Assembly: GCA_948144175.1 (NCBI GenBank)
Contig: CANXME010002010.1
Location: 2,554,501 to 2,618,500 of the forward strand
Length of the DNA stretch: 64,000 nucleotides
Origin: Closterium sp. NIES-65
Taxonomy: Eukaryota; Streptophyta; Zygnematophyceae; Desmidiales; Closteriaceae
Reading direction: 5' to 3'
The notes under the pieces are model-generated. The model was given only the letters and a program-made list of their open reading frames with translations. It was not told where the DNA came from and did no database searches. Of this stretch, positions 1 to 10,327 are shown piece after piece; position 1 is the first letter of the stretch, and the number at the start of each line of letters is the position of its first letter. The position numbers were made by a program, and so were the translations under genes.

Positions 1-1
1 C

Positions 2-130
2 CTTGCGCAGCGGTTTCGTAAGCTCTGGGCCTCTGGGCCCCTAGTCGATCACCCCTCTGGCACTGTTCGGCCCTTGTATGATACTTTCCCATTCGCAGAT
101 CTACCACCTGCGGGAGAAACAGAACAGTAA
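2..130 (+). CDS. 3' end of an unrecognised gene (partial)
   Basis: An open frame enters from the left edge and ends at TAA 128-130, giving 42 residues that end in PPAGETEQ. The composition (RFRKLW, DHPSGTVRPLYD, FPFADLPP) looks like ordinary coding sequence, and the frame is free of stops up to the window edge. I do not recognise a family from so short a piece. It could be the last exon of an upstream gene or a chance open frame. Confidence 0.3.
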   Translation, partial: LAQRFRKLWASGPLVDHPSGTVRPLYDTFPFADLPPAGETEQ

Positions 131-785
131 TGAAGCCAAGTATGTCAATTGATACAATTACGAGTTTGAGCCAGTTCAACCGTCATGGAGTTACACTCAC
201 CGAGTCACCGCCACAAACACACCACCACCATCCATCCAGCCACACAATTACCCCGATCACCTTGGATCTCTCATATCCTTGCATTGGGAGGAAGCTTTAA
301 CAATAAATTACTAGCCCAGAAGGACGCTGAGTCTGACTCGGTCCCTGCCCATCGTGTGCTATTACCTCTTTCGGACTGATTAGGAGGTTATAGGCGCGAG
401 AGTCAAGAACGTTTTATCATCGCCATGACCATGCTTGTTCTCCAACATGATACCCTGGTCTAGTCCAAGCAGTCAGCGTGCGCATATATTCGCGCCTTGC
501 AACTCCTTCGCGCCTCAAATGCAACATTTCGTGCAACAAGAAGCAAGAACCAGAGCCTGAGAAACCATCGAAACCTGTTTATGCCTGACTGTACCTCGTG
601 TTATCCGGCTCGTTTCACCGCATGAACCCGTTCGCATGCGAGCATCTGTCGCAGGAGTGCATTAGTCTCGGTGCGACTTTCACTGAACAGCTTATCACTG
701 AACGTAGTCCGCGTATCTCACGCTCCTAGCTACTTGGCCCACGCCTTTCCTGGTCAATGCCCTCCCCAGTCGTCTTCCCTGGTCA
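131..785. other. Intergenic stretch upstream of the TBL gene
   Basis: No convincing coding sequence, RNA gene or repeat is visible here. It presumably holds the promoter and 5' UTR of the gene that starts at 786. No clear TATA box can be singled out. Confidence 0.4.
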
Positions 786-3414
786 ATGCTTCCCCTTGGT
801 TCTTCTCCCCTTCTTCGGCTCTCCCTCCATCCACCCCGCCGAGCGCGACGCGTAGCCATGCCACCCTTGCTAACGACAAAACGCACTCGCCCTTCCCAGC
901 ACCACTCCTCTGTCTCGCCGACTTATCATCGGTCGCCCCGTCAGCCCTCGCGCTCGAGAATCAATTGCAGCTTCCACCTTCCCCCGCCCCTCCTCCGCTC
1001 TTCCCTCCGATTCCTCCGCTCCGCGCCCAACGCAACCTGGCATTGCGCCCTTCCGCCACACCAGACCCGGCGCGCAACACCTCGCCCTCTATCGTCCCTC
1101 CTCCCACTCGTCCTCCTCGCCGTTCTTCTAGTCTCTCTCGCGCCTCTGGCGGCGCCCCTCGCGCCCAAGCCCTGGCCTCGTGAGTACTCCCTCCCCGCCG
1201 TTCTTCTAGTCTTTCTCGTTTCGCGCTCGTGACCAGCCCGCCCCGACTACACCCGCGGTAGCGGCCCCGCATGATCGTAAGCTTTCCCCCCTCTTTCCCC
1301 CCGTTTCCTTTTCCCATTCATCCCTTCACCCAATTCCTTACCCCATTCCTCCCTCCGCGCTTTTCTTTCCTCCAATTCTCTCTTCCCCATGGCTTCTCTT
1401 CCCACGAAATTGCAACACGAGCAGGCAAGTGCGACTACTCGGTGGGTTTCTGGCTGCGCGCTCCGAAGGGCACAGGCGTGCCGCGCTACACGGCGCGAGC
1501 AGGCGAGAAGGGGCACTGCCCGTACGTGCGCCCGCTGTACGCGTGCGAGCGCAACAACCGACCCGACTCGCGCTACCAGCGCTACCGCTGGCACGCCAAG
1601 AAATGCCGCCTGAGCTACTTCAGCGGGTCGGGCTTTAAGTACCTCATGCGACAGCGGGTAAGTCGAGCTAGTCTTTGACAAGCTAATCTAGTCTTTGGTA
1701 AGCTGGATTCTTGGACCTAGAAGTTGGGTACACCGTACAGGTGGAGAGTGGTTCTTTTCTCTGTCGGCCGAGTTTACCCGACGCCTCTTGAGATGTTGAA
1801 TGCATCGAGTCCGTGTTTCTCACTCCATGCTCTAGCAATCACGTATTGTTAAACAATGTCTATTGCCCTCGCATGCCAGTTTGTCCCCTCATTGCCGAAG
1901 CTTCTGCGACGCAATAACATGACTTGCCTCCCCGTGCTCCTTCCTTTCTGCTTCCCCTTATCTCTACCTTCCCTTCCCTCCTCTCCGCTGCCTCCTCTCT
2001 GCGTCACTTCCTCTCTGTCTTCCCGTATCCCTGCTTCCTCTCCTCTCTGCTTCTCCTCCATTGTGTTCCTTCCCTCTCTGCGTCCCCTCCTCCCAACCGC
2101 AGCGCATGCTGCTGGTGGGCGATTCGATCATGGGGAACCTCTTTGAGGCGCTTCTATGCGCCATCCACGCTGCGGGATACCAAGGCAAGGTGAGCTTGCG
2201 CAGCAGGGAAGGGTGGTGGTGGGGTGGAGAGTGGGGAGTGGATGCTGGAGGTAAGGAATTGGGGCTGAGAGCATCGTTAATTTGAGATAAGGCTCATTCT
2301 CTGCCGATTGTTAGAGGTGTAGCATTGCAGGGTTGAAGCTGGATGGATGGATATGGCGAATGGCGCCTTTCAGTTCCTGCATGGGATTGCGAGATTGTGG
2401 GGTTGGATAGAGGGTGGAGGGTGGAGCCTACTGTGCTACTCCTGCTGTGTTCAGTCGCTTTCCTGCTACTCGTTTTGCAGTGTATTTCCGTTGCTTAATC
2501 ACACTGTATGAAAGCCAGGGTGTGTGTAACTAGACCACACTGGTGTCTTCCAATTTGTGCAGCTCCTCTCCCGTTTTTCTGCTCCATTAATCACAAACTG
2601 AGCAACCTCTCCATCCCCGATTGTCTGTCTTCAGCCGTTTGTACGCAAGACCAAGGGGCCCTTCAACATCAAGGCTGTCCGCTTCCCCCGCTTCTCCTTT
2701 TCCCTCGAATTCCTTTTCTCGCCGTACCTCGTCCACGCGAGACAACGCTCCAGCATAAACAGATCCCGGGGCGGTGGCCATGGCTACATTGTGAACGTGG
2801 ATAGAATAGATCCAACACTCGCCTCCGTTCTTCCATGGTACGACGTCGTTGTGTTCTCTTCAGGTGTCTGGTGGTCCCAGAACGTTCCGGGCAGAAGCCA
2901 GCCAGAATTTTTCCGGGTAGGCGGGCAGCGTCGAAACCTCACGAACCTTGCAGCTTATTCCTGGGGCCTGGCAACAATAACCCGGCATCTCAGACTCTCC
3001 AACTTCCCAGGAGTCCCTATGTTCCTTTCTTTCTCCCCAAGGCACACCGGTCATGGCATGCCACAACCTTGGGTTACAGAGGCTTATCGGGGCGGGACCT
3101 GGTCTGACTTCCAGAAATTGGGAAGGCTCCAGTCTGGGCCACATTTGATTGGCTCATGTGGTGCCCTCACACCAATGAAGCGATCAGGTCTGGTTGATCG
3201 ATACAATTTTGGAAGTGCGGAGTTGTTTTATGCAATGCAGCGGGCTACACTCAAGGGTTCCTTCATAAGACTAATGAAAATAACGAGGCTGAGTCAAAGT
3301 AGGCCGGATGGGCACTTGGGAGTCTGGTATGAGCCAAGGACAGCAGAGGGGCCTTCTTCGCCTATAGCGATGGGGCTTAACCCGTTTGATGGGGATTGCA
3401 CGCATTGGTGTTAG
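786..3414 (+). CDS. TBL/PMR5-family polysaccharide O-acetyltransferase, C-terminally truncated
   Basis: Four exons fit GT-AG rules and phase: 786-1179, 1425-1657, 2103-2189 and 2635-3414 (497 aa). An alternative in-frame ATG is at 858. Exon 1 encodes a basic, Ser/Pro-rich N-terminus followed by a hydrophobic segment (LLPLVLLAVLLVSLAPLAA) just before the exon end, as expected for a Golgi type II anchor. Exon 2 carries the PMR5N Cys-rich block (CDYSVGFW, then CPYVRPLYAC, NRPDSRYQRYRWHAKKC). Exon 3 holds the GDS esterase motif (LLVGDSIMGN). Exon 4 ends with the DxxH motif DCTHWC, so all catalytic residues are present. Family members O-acetylate xylan, mannan, pectin or xyloglucan in the Golgi. 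The frame ends at TAG 3412-3414 immediately after DCTHWC, where relatives continue with a Leu-Pro-Gly-x-Pro-Asp-x-Trp stretch; see 3415-3501. A possible poly(A) signal AATAAA is at 3500. The family call is firm; the substrate is unknown. Confidence 0.83.
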
Positions 3415-3501
3415 CCTGGAGTTCCAGACGCTTGGGTTGACATCCTTTACAACCACTTGCTTTTGGAACCGCTCTTATTTGCACGGAAAAATGATATGTA
3501 A
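3415..3501 (+). other. Untranslated continuation of the TBL C-terminus
   Basis: In the same frame as the TBL exon, the 28 codons after TAG 3412-3414 read on to TAA 3499-3501. They begin PGVPDAW, the expected family sequence after the DxxHWC motif, and continue VDILYNHLL. The conserved end of the protein is therefore still encoded but lies behind a stop. The stop sits where relatives usually have Leu, so a TTG-to-TAG change, a sequencing error or readthrough would all explain it. Confidence 0.75.
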
Positions 3502-3657
3502 TAAAAAACAGTTTATTAAACTTGTTTTGTTTGTGGATTCTATTAGATGTTTGAACCCGCTCGATTCATGTCACCAAAGCACGTTGACCACTATCGATGC
3601 AGTGGCATCCTCGTTCACTCCACCAAAGCAGACCACAAGGTTCCACATGGATTGTTA

Positions 3658-4426
3658 GGGCGTGTGTGATCTCGCCGAATTCAATTGTTTTGCAGTTGAT
3701 GACTGACCTTGGTTAGGATTGGATGGCGAGGTGTAAAGAATGACGAGGGGTGTGGCGAGGGGTGCGAAGGAAACACAAATCGCAGTTTGTGTCCAGACCA
3801 ACCAGGCACGGAAATTGGTTCGGTGCCAAAGCTACTACACCAGCAATTTGTGCGAGCATCCCGAAAGTCTCATGTACCAGGAAAATGTTTTGCAATTGCT
3901 TCAGAGGCAAAAACGTCAGGTGTCGCACAGTCAATTGCCAGACCAATCCCTAGACTTCGCCACCTCAAACAGGGTGACTCAGCATCAATTGTTTTGCAGT
4001 TGGGAAATATTTTCGAACATATAACGGCTACCCGTTTCGTGAACTTCGCTGACAAAGGCATTTAAATGTTGGGCACGCATAAGTGCGGATTTCAAATGTG
4101 AACTCGACTCGAGTCGAATAGATGAATGTGATGAACACGCTGAAGCGAGCGTGTGTGCTTTCGGCACGTACGAAGCTCATGCGAACTGACGACTGCAATG
4201 CGAAGCGGAAAATTACAGTATGTTGACATGGCGAGCCTGTACCGGGTAACATAAGGGCTCGAATTTTCATGTTCGACCTTCCGTGTGTGATTGCATCTTG
4301 CAGTGTTATTCGCGCAATGTTCGAACTTCGGTACAAGGAAAGTCGAGTTCATTCGACTTAAGCTCGTTTCGCACAAATCGCCCGTAAAACATTAACTTTT
4401 ACGAGTTTCAAAGACCACACACGCCC
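3658..4426. mobile_element. PIF/Harbinger-type (Tourist-like) MITE, 769 bp
   Basis: Perfect 11-bp terminal inverted repeats GGGCGTGTGTG lie at 3658-3668 and 4416-4426 and extend to about 15 bp with one mismatch. TTA duplications flank the element at 3655-3657 and 4427-4429. A TTA/TAA duplication and a GGG start are typical of PIF/Harbinger elements. No coding capacity is recognised. A motif reading TCAATTGTTTTGCAGTTG recurs inside, near 3682 and 3987. The element separates the TBL gene from the next host gene. Confidence 0.8.
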
Positions 4427-4595
4427 TTAGCCGCTAGTTAGCGTAGGTGAGGTCGGTTACTTAATACGGAGTACGTACCATTTCCTAGCGCCCCTACTGT
4501 GCATTTACTGTTGATTCACGGCTTTTTATAGAAACCTGTTTCTGGAACCTGTAAGTGCCAGCCGTCAGCCATAACGATATTCGCTCGGAAGCCCG

Positions 4596-5576
4596 ATGTC
4601 AATGGCAGCATTAAGTTCTTCTGGTCTTCTCGGGGCTCCAGGATTAAGTACAACTTGCTTGATCGCGGAACACGGCACTAGTAGAGGGCGAAATTTCTCC
4701 TCGAACTGCCTGGCGTCTCGAGAATCTTCTCACATGCGATCGATACCTCTGCCGCTGGTAATGTAGAAAACCACCAGCTTTCACTGGATGGAAACTGTTG
4801 GAGTGAAGGATTGGGCATTTTTCGCGCGATTGCGATTTCCACTCACACTTGAACATCAATTTGACTATATCGTCCTCCCAGTCGCGCGCCTCTCACCTTT
4901 CTTCCCGTTCCTTGACACACTTTATACAACCTATTTGTCATTGATGCGACATTCCCATTCGTCGTTTCCCAAATTGGCTCTGGTGAGCAGCGCACGCCTT
5001 GGAGCGAGAAAAGGCAAGAATACCGGACTGCCGTTCGAGGACCACAGGCGCTCCTGGACCCCAAGAGCGACGAGATACTCGCCAACGCTATTAAGGTGTG
5101 AACTGAGTTTATTTTGTGGGATATGCACTTGTGAAGCGCGCTGGCTGCTTTCCCAATTGGCTTACTCGGTGGACTCTCTACGACAAACTCGTTATAAATA
5201 CGAGTATTATACAATCATGCAACCAATTCACAGCCTCAGATTCGCATGCATTTCTGGGTCACATGGCTTTTACCCCTCCTTCTGCCATGCTCACTCCTGT
5301 CCGGACTTGATGTACCCCACCCCACACCACCACAACCCCTCCCCACCAATTGCTCCTGTGAAGGAACCGGTCGCATTTTTTGGAGGTGTGGTGGCTGGCA
5401 TTCTGCGGCTGGACTTGAATGAGGAACCACTGAGAGACTGGGTGAAGCGCACTGCGGATGCTGCTGGTGTGGCCCCCGCATCCTCTAAGACATTGGTGAA
5501 TGATGATGATGGTGATGGTGAGATAGTGATTGAAGATGATGATGATAGTCAACCAGTGGATATTGCGATTGAGTAG
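4596..5576 (+). CDS. Plastid-targeted UPF0426-like (At1g28150-type) small protein
   Basis: Three exons join in phase: 4596-4757, 4991-5095 and 5364-5576 (159 aa). Exon 1 starts MSMAALSSSG and is rich in Ser, Thr and Arg, as in a chloroplast transit peptide. Exon 2 ends LLDPKSDEILANAIK at a GT donor. Exon 3 continues EPVAFFGGVVAG, then LRLDLNEEPLRDWV, which I recognise as the conserved core of the plant UPF0426 family. The tail is acidic (DDDGDGE, EDDDDS) and ends at TAG 5574-5576. The AG before 4991 has a weak pyrimidine tract, so that boundary is less certain than the other two. The biochemical role of the family is not known to me. A longer one-frame reading from 4788 breaks this homology and is not preferred. 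Confidence 0.68.
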
Positions 5577-5668
5577 TGGGTTGTGCTTGGAGGTTGTGGG
5601 AAGGTACGCTTACCGTATAATTCATTTTCTCCGAGGACTGTTGGTCTTGATTAAACTAATGAAGCTGC

Positions 5669-6027
5669 TGTTAGAAAGGCATAGTGCCAGCGTAGCGGAA
5701 ACGTGTTTGTAGAAAAGAACAAGATAGAAATCTTGCATTGATCATTGAAAAGTAAAAGGATGACACAATGAGTACTCAATGATGTGACACAGCAGGGTAT
5801 ATATGCATCCAGCTACCCCTCCAGAATGACCCATTCACACCAATAATGGTGTATCAATAATTGTACCCTCTACCCTCCAATAATGCTGACCTCCAATAAT
5901 TCTGGCCCTACAATAATTGTGACAATTATTGGAGGAGCTGGAGGCTTATAAAGAGGACTACACTAAAACCAAACAGCACAGTGGTATACGGTACAATATT
6001 CGTAATACTGTATTCGGATTTCCAACA
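5669..6027 (-). repeat. 3' LTR of the gag-protease element
   Basis: This is the direct repeat of 10328-10681 with few differences. Near 5850-5940 it contains an iterated CCAATAAT or CAATAATTG motif, including an inverted pair (CAATAATTGTGACAATTATTG region). A TATATA stretch reads in the element's orientation near 5805. Confidence 0.88.
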
Positions 6028-7236
6028 CTCCCCCTTGCTGAAGGTTTTAGTGAATCCGTTTTCCTTGGAGGATGGGGTGGTCGAGGTGGTATGCCACCAC
6101 TAGGTAGGGGTGCGCCCAAACCAAGCTAGGGTTTGGTGTTGGCCAAGCTGCTTGTCACTGTAGCACCTTTCCCATCCCAACATTTGGGCCTTCCAAACTC
6201 CAACCAAACCACATGCCTTCACGTTTTCCATTCCCTCCTTCCAATCTCCTCATTCTAGATCGAGATCTAGAGAGTAGTGGTTGATGCTGAGGAAATCGTA
6301 GCAGCTCCATGGCGTAATCTCCTCAAAACCATGGCGGAATGCGCGTATCGTCATGGCGGAATGCCCTGAGCGCACGTCGAATTTCCGAAACCGTAGACTT
6401 GACTACACGCGATTGTCAATGCTGCTGTCTTTTTCGCACGCCTCCTGTGCGACGACGCGAAACCGCAGTGGATGCGCGTCTGCGACGACTGCAGCTGCGG
6501 ATGACGCGAATCGGTAGCAGATAACACAGGGCGTGCGGCTGGCGCGGAACTGCATTGGTGGGCGCACAGTTCGCGCGACAGAAACGACGACTTGTCGTTC
6601 ATCAGCAGCTGTCGATCTGCTGCGCGTCTGCTGCATCATTTTCGTGTCCGCGCTTGCTGCATCTTCGTAGGCCTTTCTCCCCATGCTTTGGCAATCATGC
6701 CAAGTTTGCTCAAACTTCACCTATGTTGTCATGTGATGCTCCCCATACACTCCAGTCGACACACGGCAGTAGCCGGAGTTACCGAACTTCATCAGCTCGA
6801 GGGTTGCGCATGCCGACGAACTCCAAGTATCCCAGAAAACTGTACTCCATATATGCAGAAACGTCCTCTTTAAGTATGCAGTGCACACCAGGTATGCAGA
6901 AATGTGCACACCAGGTATGCAAAAGTGTCTACACCAGGTATGCAGAAATATTTTCTCCCATGTAGATTCTTCGTTCTTCCCTCGCGGTTGTGCCGTTCAT
7001 CAGCAGTAACCAGTCGTACGATACCGCTCCAGCACGACGGATGACGACCGGCTGCATCCATTCTGCCTGCTCCCCCTGCCTATTGACAACCCTTGGTGAG
7101 TAGGTCTTCCCCTTATGCTTCTTGACTCCATGTCCCACTCCTATGCCACCAGACATACTCCACACCCCACCTCCCGCCACCCATGTGCTTGTAGTGATCC
7201 GCGTACACAGCTACAAGCACATGAGTGAGTGTGAAC
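6028..7236 (-). other. Non-coding 3' region of the gag-protease element
   Basis: This 1.2-kb stretch lies between the gag-protease stop codon and the 3' LTR. Several short frames exist, but none shows an integrase, RT or RNase H motif. It contains three tandem copies of a 23-bp unit (6881-6949). Nothing else is recognised. Confidence 0.5.
6881..6949. repeat. Three 23-bp tandem repeats with CACCAGGTATGC core
   Basis: Three head-to-tail copies share the core ACACCAGGTATGC. Relatives of the core recur inside the same element, in the coding part near 7724-7790 and in the 5' leader near 10199-10240. Confidence 0.75.
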
Positions 7237-10137
7237 TTAGGTGATGCCATGTTGTGCCGCACCGTTCGAGGTGGCCGCACAGATGAGTACAACACCAGAA
7301 TCCTTGACTTGATGATTGCCTTGACCAACCAGCAAATTGCAGGTGAGATGCTGCTTGCTTGGCTTGTCCACCTCATTTCCCACATCATCATTTTCCACTC
7401 CTTCCGAAATGGAAACACCAGTCACAGGTACGCCATCAGCTGTACCTCCGCTTCCTTCAAGTGCACTGACTTCATCAGCTACATCAGCTCCAGGTAAGTC
7501 TTGTTTTGCATATTCTGCTCCTTCGCCTTCATGTCCTTCAATGGTCGAGAATGCAGGAACCGAATCCACTACGGACCTGTGTCCTCCTCCCCCTGAAGTC
7601 CACATTACACAGTGGGGTGAGACTTCATCCGTATCAACATCATGTGCCGGATTCCGTACGACGCATGCTTTGTGTGCCATGCGATATGTGACAGACGCAT
7701 GTGCAGACTGGCCACTCAAGCGCACTCCAGGTGTGCGGGGATCCGTGCTCCCAGGTGCGTCCATGTGCACACCAGGTGTGCGGAAAAGGGTAACCCCTTC
7801 ACGATTAACCTGATTCGATGACGCATCATTACGCGAATGTCCAGGAGCATGGGCGGATGTAAGTGCATGCGCATATTGCACCACGAGCACTCCATCCACG
7901 TTCTTAGCAAGTCCAATCCGCACATACTCCTCTCCATCTTTCATGGTGACCTCCGCGTCTCCATTAGCAATCGTATTGATGTGCGCTCCCTTTTTCAGCA
8001 GCTGACAATAAGAGAGCAGGTTGCTCTTCAGGCCAGGTACGTAAAGGACTTCAGTGTAGCGAACCGTTGTCCCATCAGGTGCCATTGCTCTGATCGTTCC
8101 TGTCATCTTGCTGCTCAGCTCGCTCCCATTAGCAAGCTCCACATAAACAGGTTCGTCCAACTCCCTTAACTCTTCAAGCCAGCGCTTGTCCGAGGTCATG
8201 TGCTGGCTGCATCCACTATCCAGCATCCAAGATGACGCTTTAGCTGGTGGTAAGGTAGCTTGTGACGATCCCACCGTTGCAATGCATGTAACAGTACGTT
8301 GCTTGTCTTCCCCGGCTGCCCCTTGCTGTTTTGATGCATTGTTGTCATGCTTGGGGCTGCAACTCCTTCGTGGGGAGGACGAACGGCTGTCGCTGGTGTG
8401 CAGTTTTGCCTTTCCGCGGGTATGCGGTTCCCACCCTGGTGGTGTCCACCCAGGGGGTGCCTTGGTACACTTGAAGAAGGGGTGGCCAGGCTCCTTGCAG
8501 TACCAACACACGAGAGATGAGTGACTTGCATCTCCATCCTTGCCATGCGTTTTCTCCCCAATTGACCCCTCCTTCCCGTTATTGCCCTTAGCAGTTGGAG
8601 AAGGTGAGCAGTCTCCACGTGCTTGTCCAACCATGCGAGGTGGACGCCGGTCACGGTTATCGTTTGTGATGAGATCGTGATATCTCTGCTCCCGAATCAT
8701 CATCCGCTGCAAGGTGAAGCTGTCCGTCACGTTGTGTAGCATTGGCGAGTGCCTCATCTCCTCCCATTGCGCCGGTAGTCCGGTGAGCAGATTTAAGGTG
8801 AATGTGTCCTCATCCACCATCTTCCCCGCGAGTGCTAACTTGTTCCGGATTGCCGTTGCACGGTTCACGTACTCCTCCACCCTTTCCGCGTTCCCCATTT
8901 TCAGGTTGTCCAGCTGCTTCATGAGAGAGACCTTCGCCACCGAATCTTTGGCCTGGTAAGTGACCATTAAGTACTCCCATTCTTCATATGCCGGGCTATA
9001 GGATTCCTGGAACATGTCCAGCTGTAGCTGAATCGTGGCGCTCACGCTGTGCAGTAGGACCCAAAAAGCGAGCGCCGCACGTTGTGAGTAGTCCGCCTGT
9101 AGCATTTCCAGCCGCTCCATAGCGTCGTCATGGTCACCATCTCCCATGGTAACCGGATACTGCAGGGTCACAAAGAACTCCCACAGATTCGTGACGCGGG
9201 CATTCATACGAAACCGCAGTGCCCATTCGCGGAAATTTGAGCCGTCAAACGGAGTGGTGGTGAATGCCTTGTCCACCGTTACTCCCACCATTTTGCGTGA
9301 CAGTCGTTCCTTGTCTTCGTCCGTATATTCACGTGGTGCAGGGTCGAAGAGAGTAGGCATGGTTGACGGTCGAGGTAGTTGTACCGTGCGCCGCATATCT
9401 CCATTCTGTCCACCAAGTTGACGTTCCAGCACTTCCACTTGATCCCGTCGCATGACACCACTTGACTGCATTCCGTATCCCATCCGCCCCATGCTGTCCA
9501 CAGAGTGTGCGCTGATTGGTGGATGATGTGCATGTGGAGGGATGATGTTGTCGCCATGAAGGTGAGACCTGGGCATGGGAAGAACTCCAATGGGATGAGA
9601 GTTAGTCGCAAGTCGTCGTAGTGGGGGAGCACCAATAGTGTAGGAGGCAAATCCCACACCTTCCACGCCCACTTCACCATTTCTGTCACCCTGATGCCCA
9701 ATCTGTCCACTTCTCGTTCCACCAAGCACTGCACTCCGATACTCATCATTCCTCCCCCGTGCTTCCCTTTGCATGGATGATTGAGGTGCGGAATTGGCGA
9801 TCTCCTCTCCTTGGACGGATGCATCCCTCCATTGGGATGACTCTCCTCCTTGAGGTATGCCCATTTCCCCTTCACCATCAATTCCTGCATGAACATTTGC
9901 ACGAGTTTGGTTAGTACGTGGAGTGCTTGAATGAGACTGTCCATGGGTGGACGGATTGCTGAACTCATGAGAGAGTTTTGCTCTTGGCTGGATTGTCATT
10001 CCAAACTTGTCCCTTAACGAAGCTTGGAGAGTTGGTGGTGCCCTTGCAATCATGCTTTCCAGGTGCTCATGCAGAGCCATGATGGCTTCTTCAAAAGCCG
10101 CATATCCAGGATCCACTTCGCCATCGAAGTGCGCCAT
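7237..10137 (-). CDS. Copia-type Gag-aspartic protease polyprotein (966 aa)
   Basis: The frame is open from before the first ATG (10137) to the stop at 7237-7239. The first third is low-complexity, Gly/His/Ser-rich. A UBN2-type gag domain follows (FDGSNFREWALRFRMN ... RVEEYVNRATAIRNKL ... LLTGLPAQWEEM), then a canonical CX2CX4HX4C zinc knuckle (CWYCKEPGHPFFKC) and a retropepsin motif (MLDSGCSQHMT). A GAG-pre-integrase-like tail ends near GVLVVQYAHAL. The last roughly 200 residues are unrelated to integrase and include two RTPGV motifs. The frame is intact over 2.9 kb, which suggests recent activity or selection. Gag would form the particle and the protease would mature it. Confidence 0.82.
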   Translation of the reverse strand: MAHFDGEVDPGYAAFEEAIMALHEHLESMIARAPPTLQASLRDKFGMTIQPRAKLSHEFSNPSTHGQSHSSTPRTNQTRANVHAGIDGEGEMGIPQGGESSQWRDASVQGEEIANSAPQSSMQREARGRNDEYRSAVLGGTRSGQIGHQGDRNGEVGVEGVGFASYTIGAPPLRRLATNSHPIGVLPMPRSHLHGDNIIPPHAHHPPISAHSVDSMGRMGYGMQSSGVMRRDQVEVLERQLGGQNGDMRRTVQLPRPSTMPTLFDPAPREYTDEDKERLSRKMVGVTVDKAFTTTPFDGSNFREWALRFRMNARVTNLWEFFVTLQYPVTMGDGDHDDAMERLEMLQADYSQRAALAFWVLLHSVSATIQLQLDMFQESYSPAYEEWEYLMVTYQAKDSVAKVSLMKQLDNLKMGNAERVEEYVNRATAIRNKLALAGKMVDEDTFTLNLLTGLPAQWEEMRHSPMLHNVTDSFTLQRMMIREQRYHDLITNDNRDRRPPRMVGQARGDCSPSPTAKGNNGKEGSIGEKTHGKDGDASHSSLVCWYCKEPGHPFFKCTKAPPGWTPPGWEPHTRGKAKLHTSDSRSSSPRRSCSPKHDNNASKQQGAAGEDKQRTVTCIATVGSSQATLPPAKASSWMLDSGCSQHMTSDKRWLEELRELDEPVYVELANGSELSSKMTGTIRAMAPDGTTVRYTEVLYVPGLKSNLLSYCQLLKKGAHINTIANGDAEVTMKDGEEYVRIGLAKNVDGVLVVQYAHALTSAHAPGHSRNDASSNQVNREGVTLFRTPGVHMDAPGSTDPRTPGVRLSGQSAHASVTYRMAHKACVVRNPAHDVDTDEVSPHCVMWTSGGGGHRSVVDSVPAFSTIEGHEGEGAEYAKQDLPGADVADEVSALEGSGGTADGVPVTGVSISEGVENDDVGNEVDKPSKQHLTCNLLVGQGNHQVKDSGVVLICAATSNGAAQHGIT

Positions 10138-10315
10138 GACCTTGACAAAACCGTCCACCAAGTGTGCGGTAAACGCGCGGTTGTAACCAACAGCGAACAC
10201 CAGGTGTACGAAAGCGTAGACCGGGTGTGCGGTACTCCGACTGTATGCGAGTACCTATCCAAACTGTATGCCAGTAAATTCCTGAACCAGTTTTGGCAGC
10301 ATGCCCCCCAGAGTA

Positions 10316-10327
10316 GCTCTGATACCA
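10316..10327 (-). promoter_or_regulatory. Primer-binding site
   Basis: TGGTATCAGAGC on the reverse strand abuts the 5' LTR. It matches the initiator-Met tRNA 3' end used by most plant copia elements. Confidence 0.85.

Noticed and set aside
185-379. Small 64-residue protein near the left edge
   Set aside because: No recognisable motif, and it overlaps ordinary intergenic sequence.
3713-4376. Several short frames inside the 769-bp MITE
   Set aside because: Overlapping frames on both strands, none with a transposase motif. The element ends define it as non-coding.
4788-5576. A single-exon 262-residue protein over the UPF0426 locus
   Set aside because: Only its last 70 residues match the family; the rest is intron and out-of-frame sequence. 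The three-exon model restores the conserved core.
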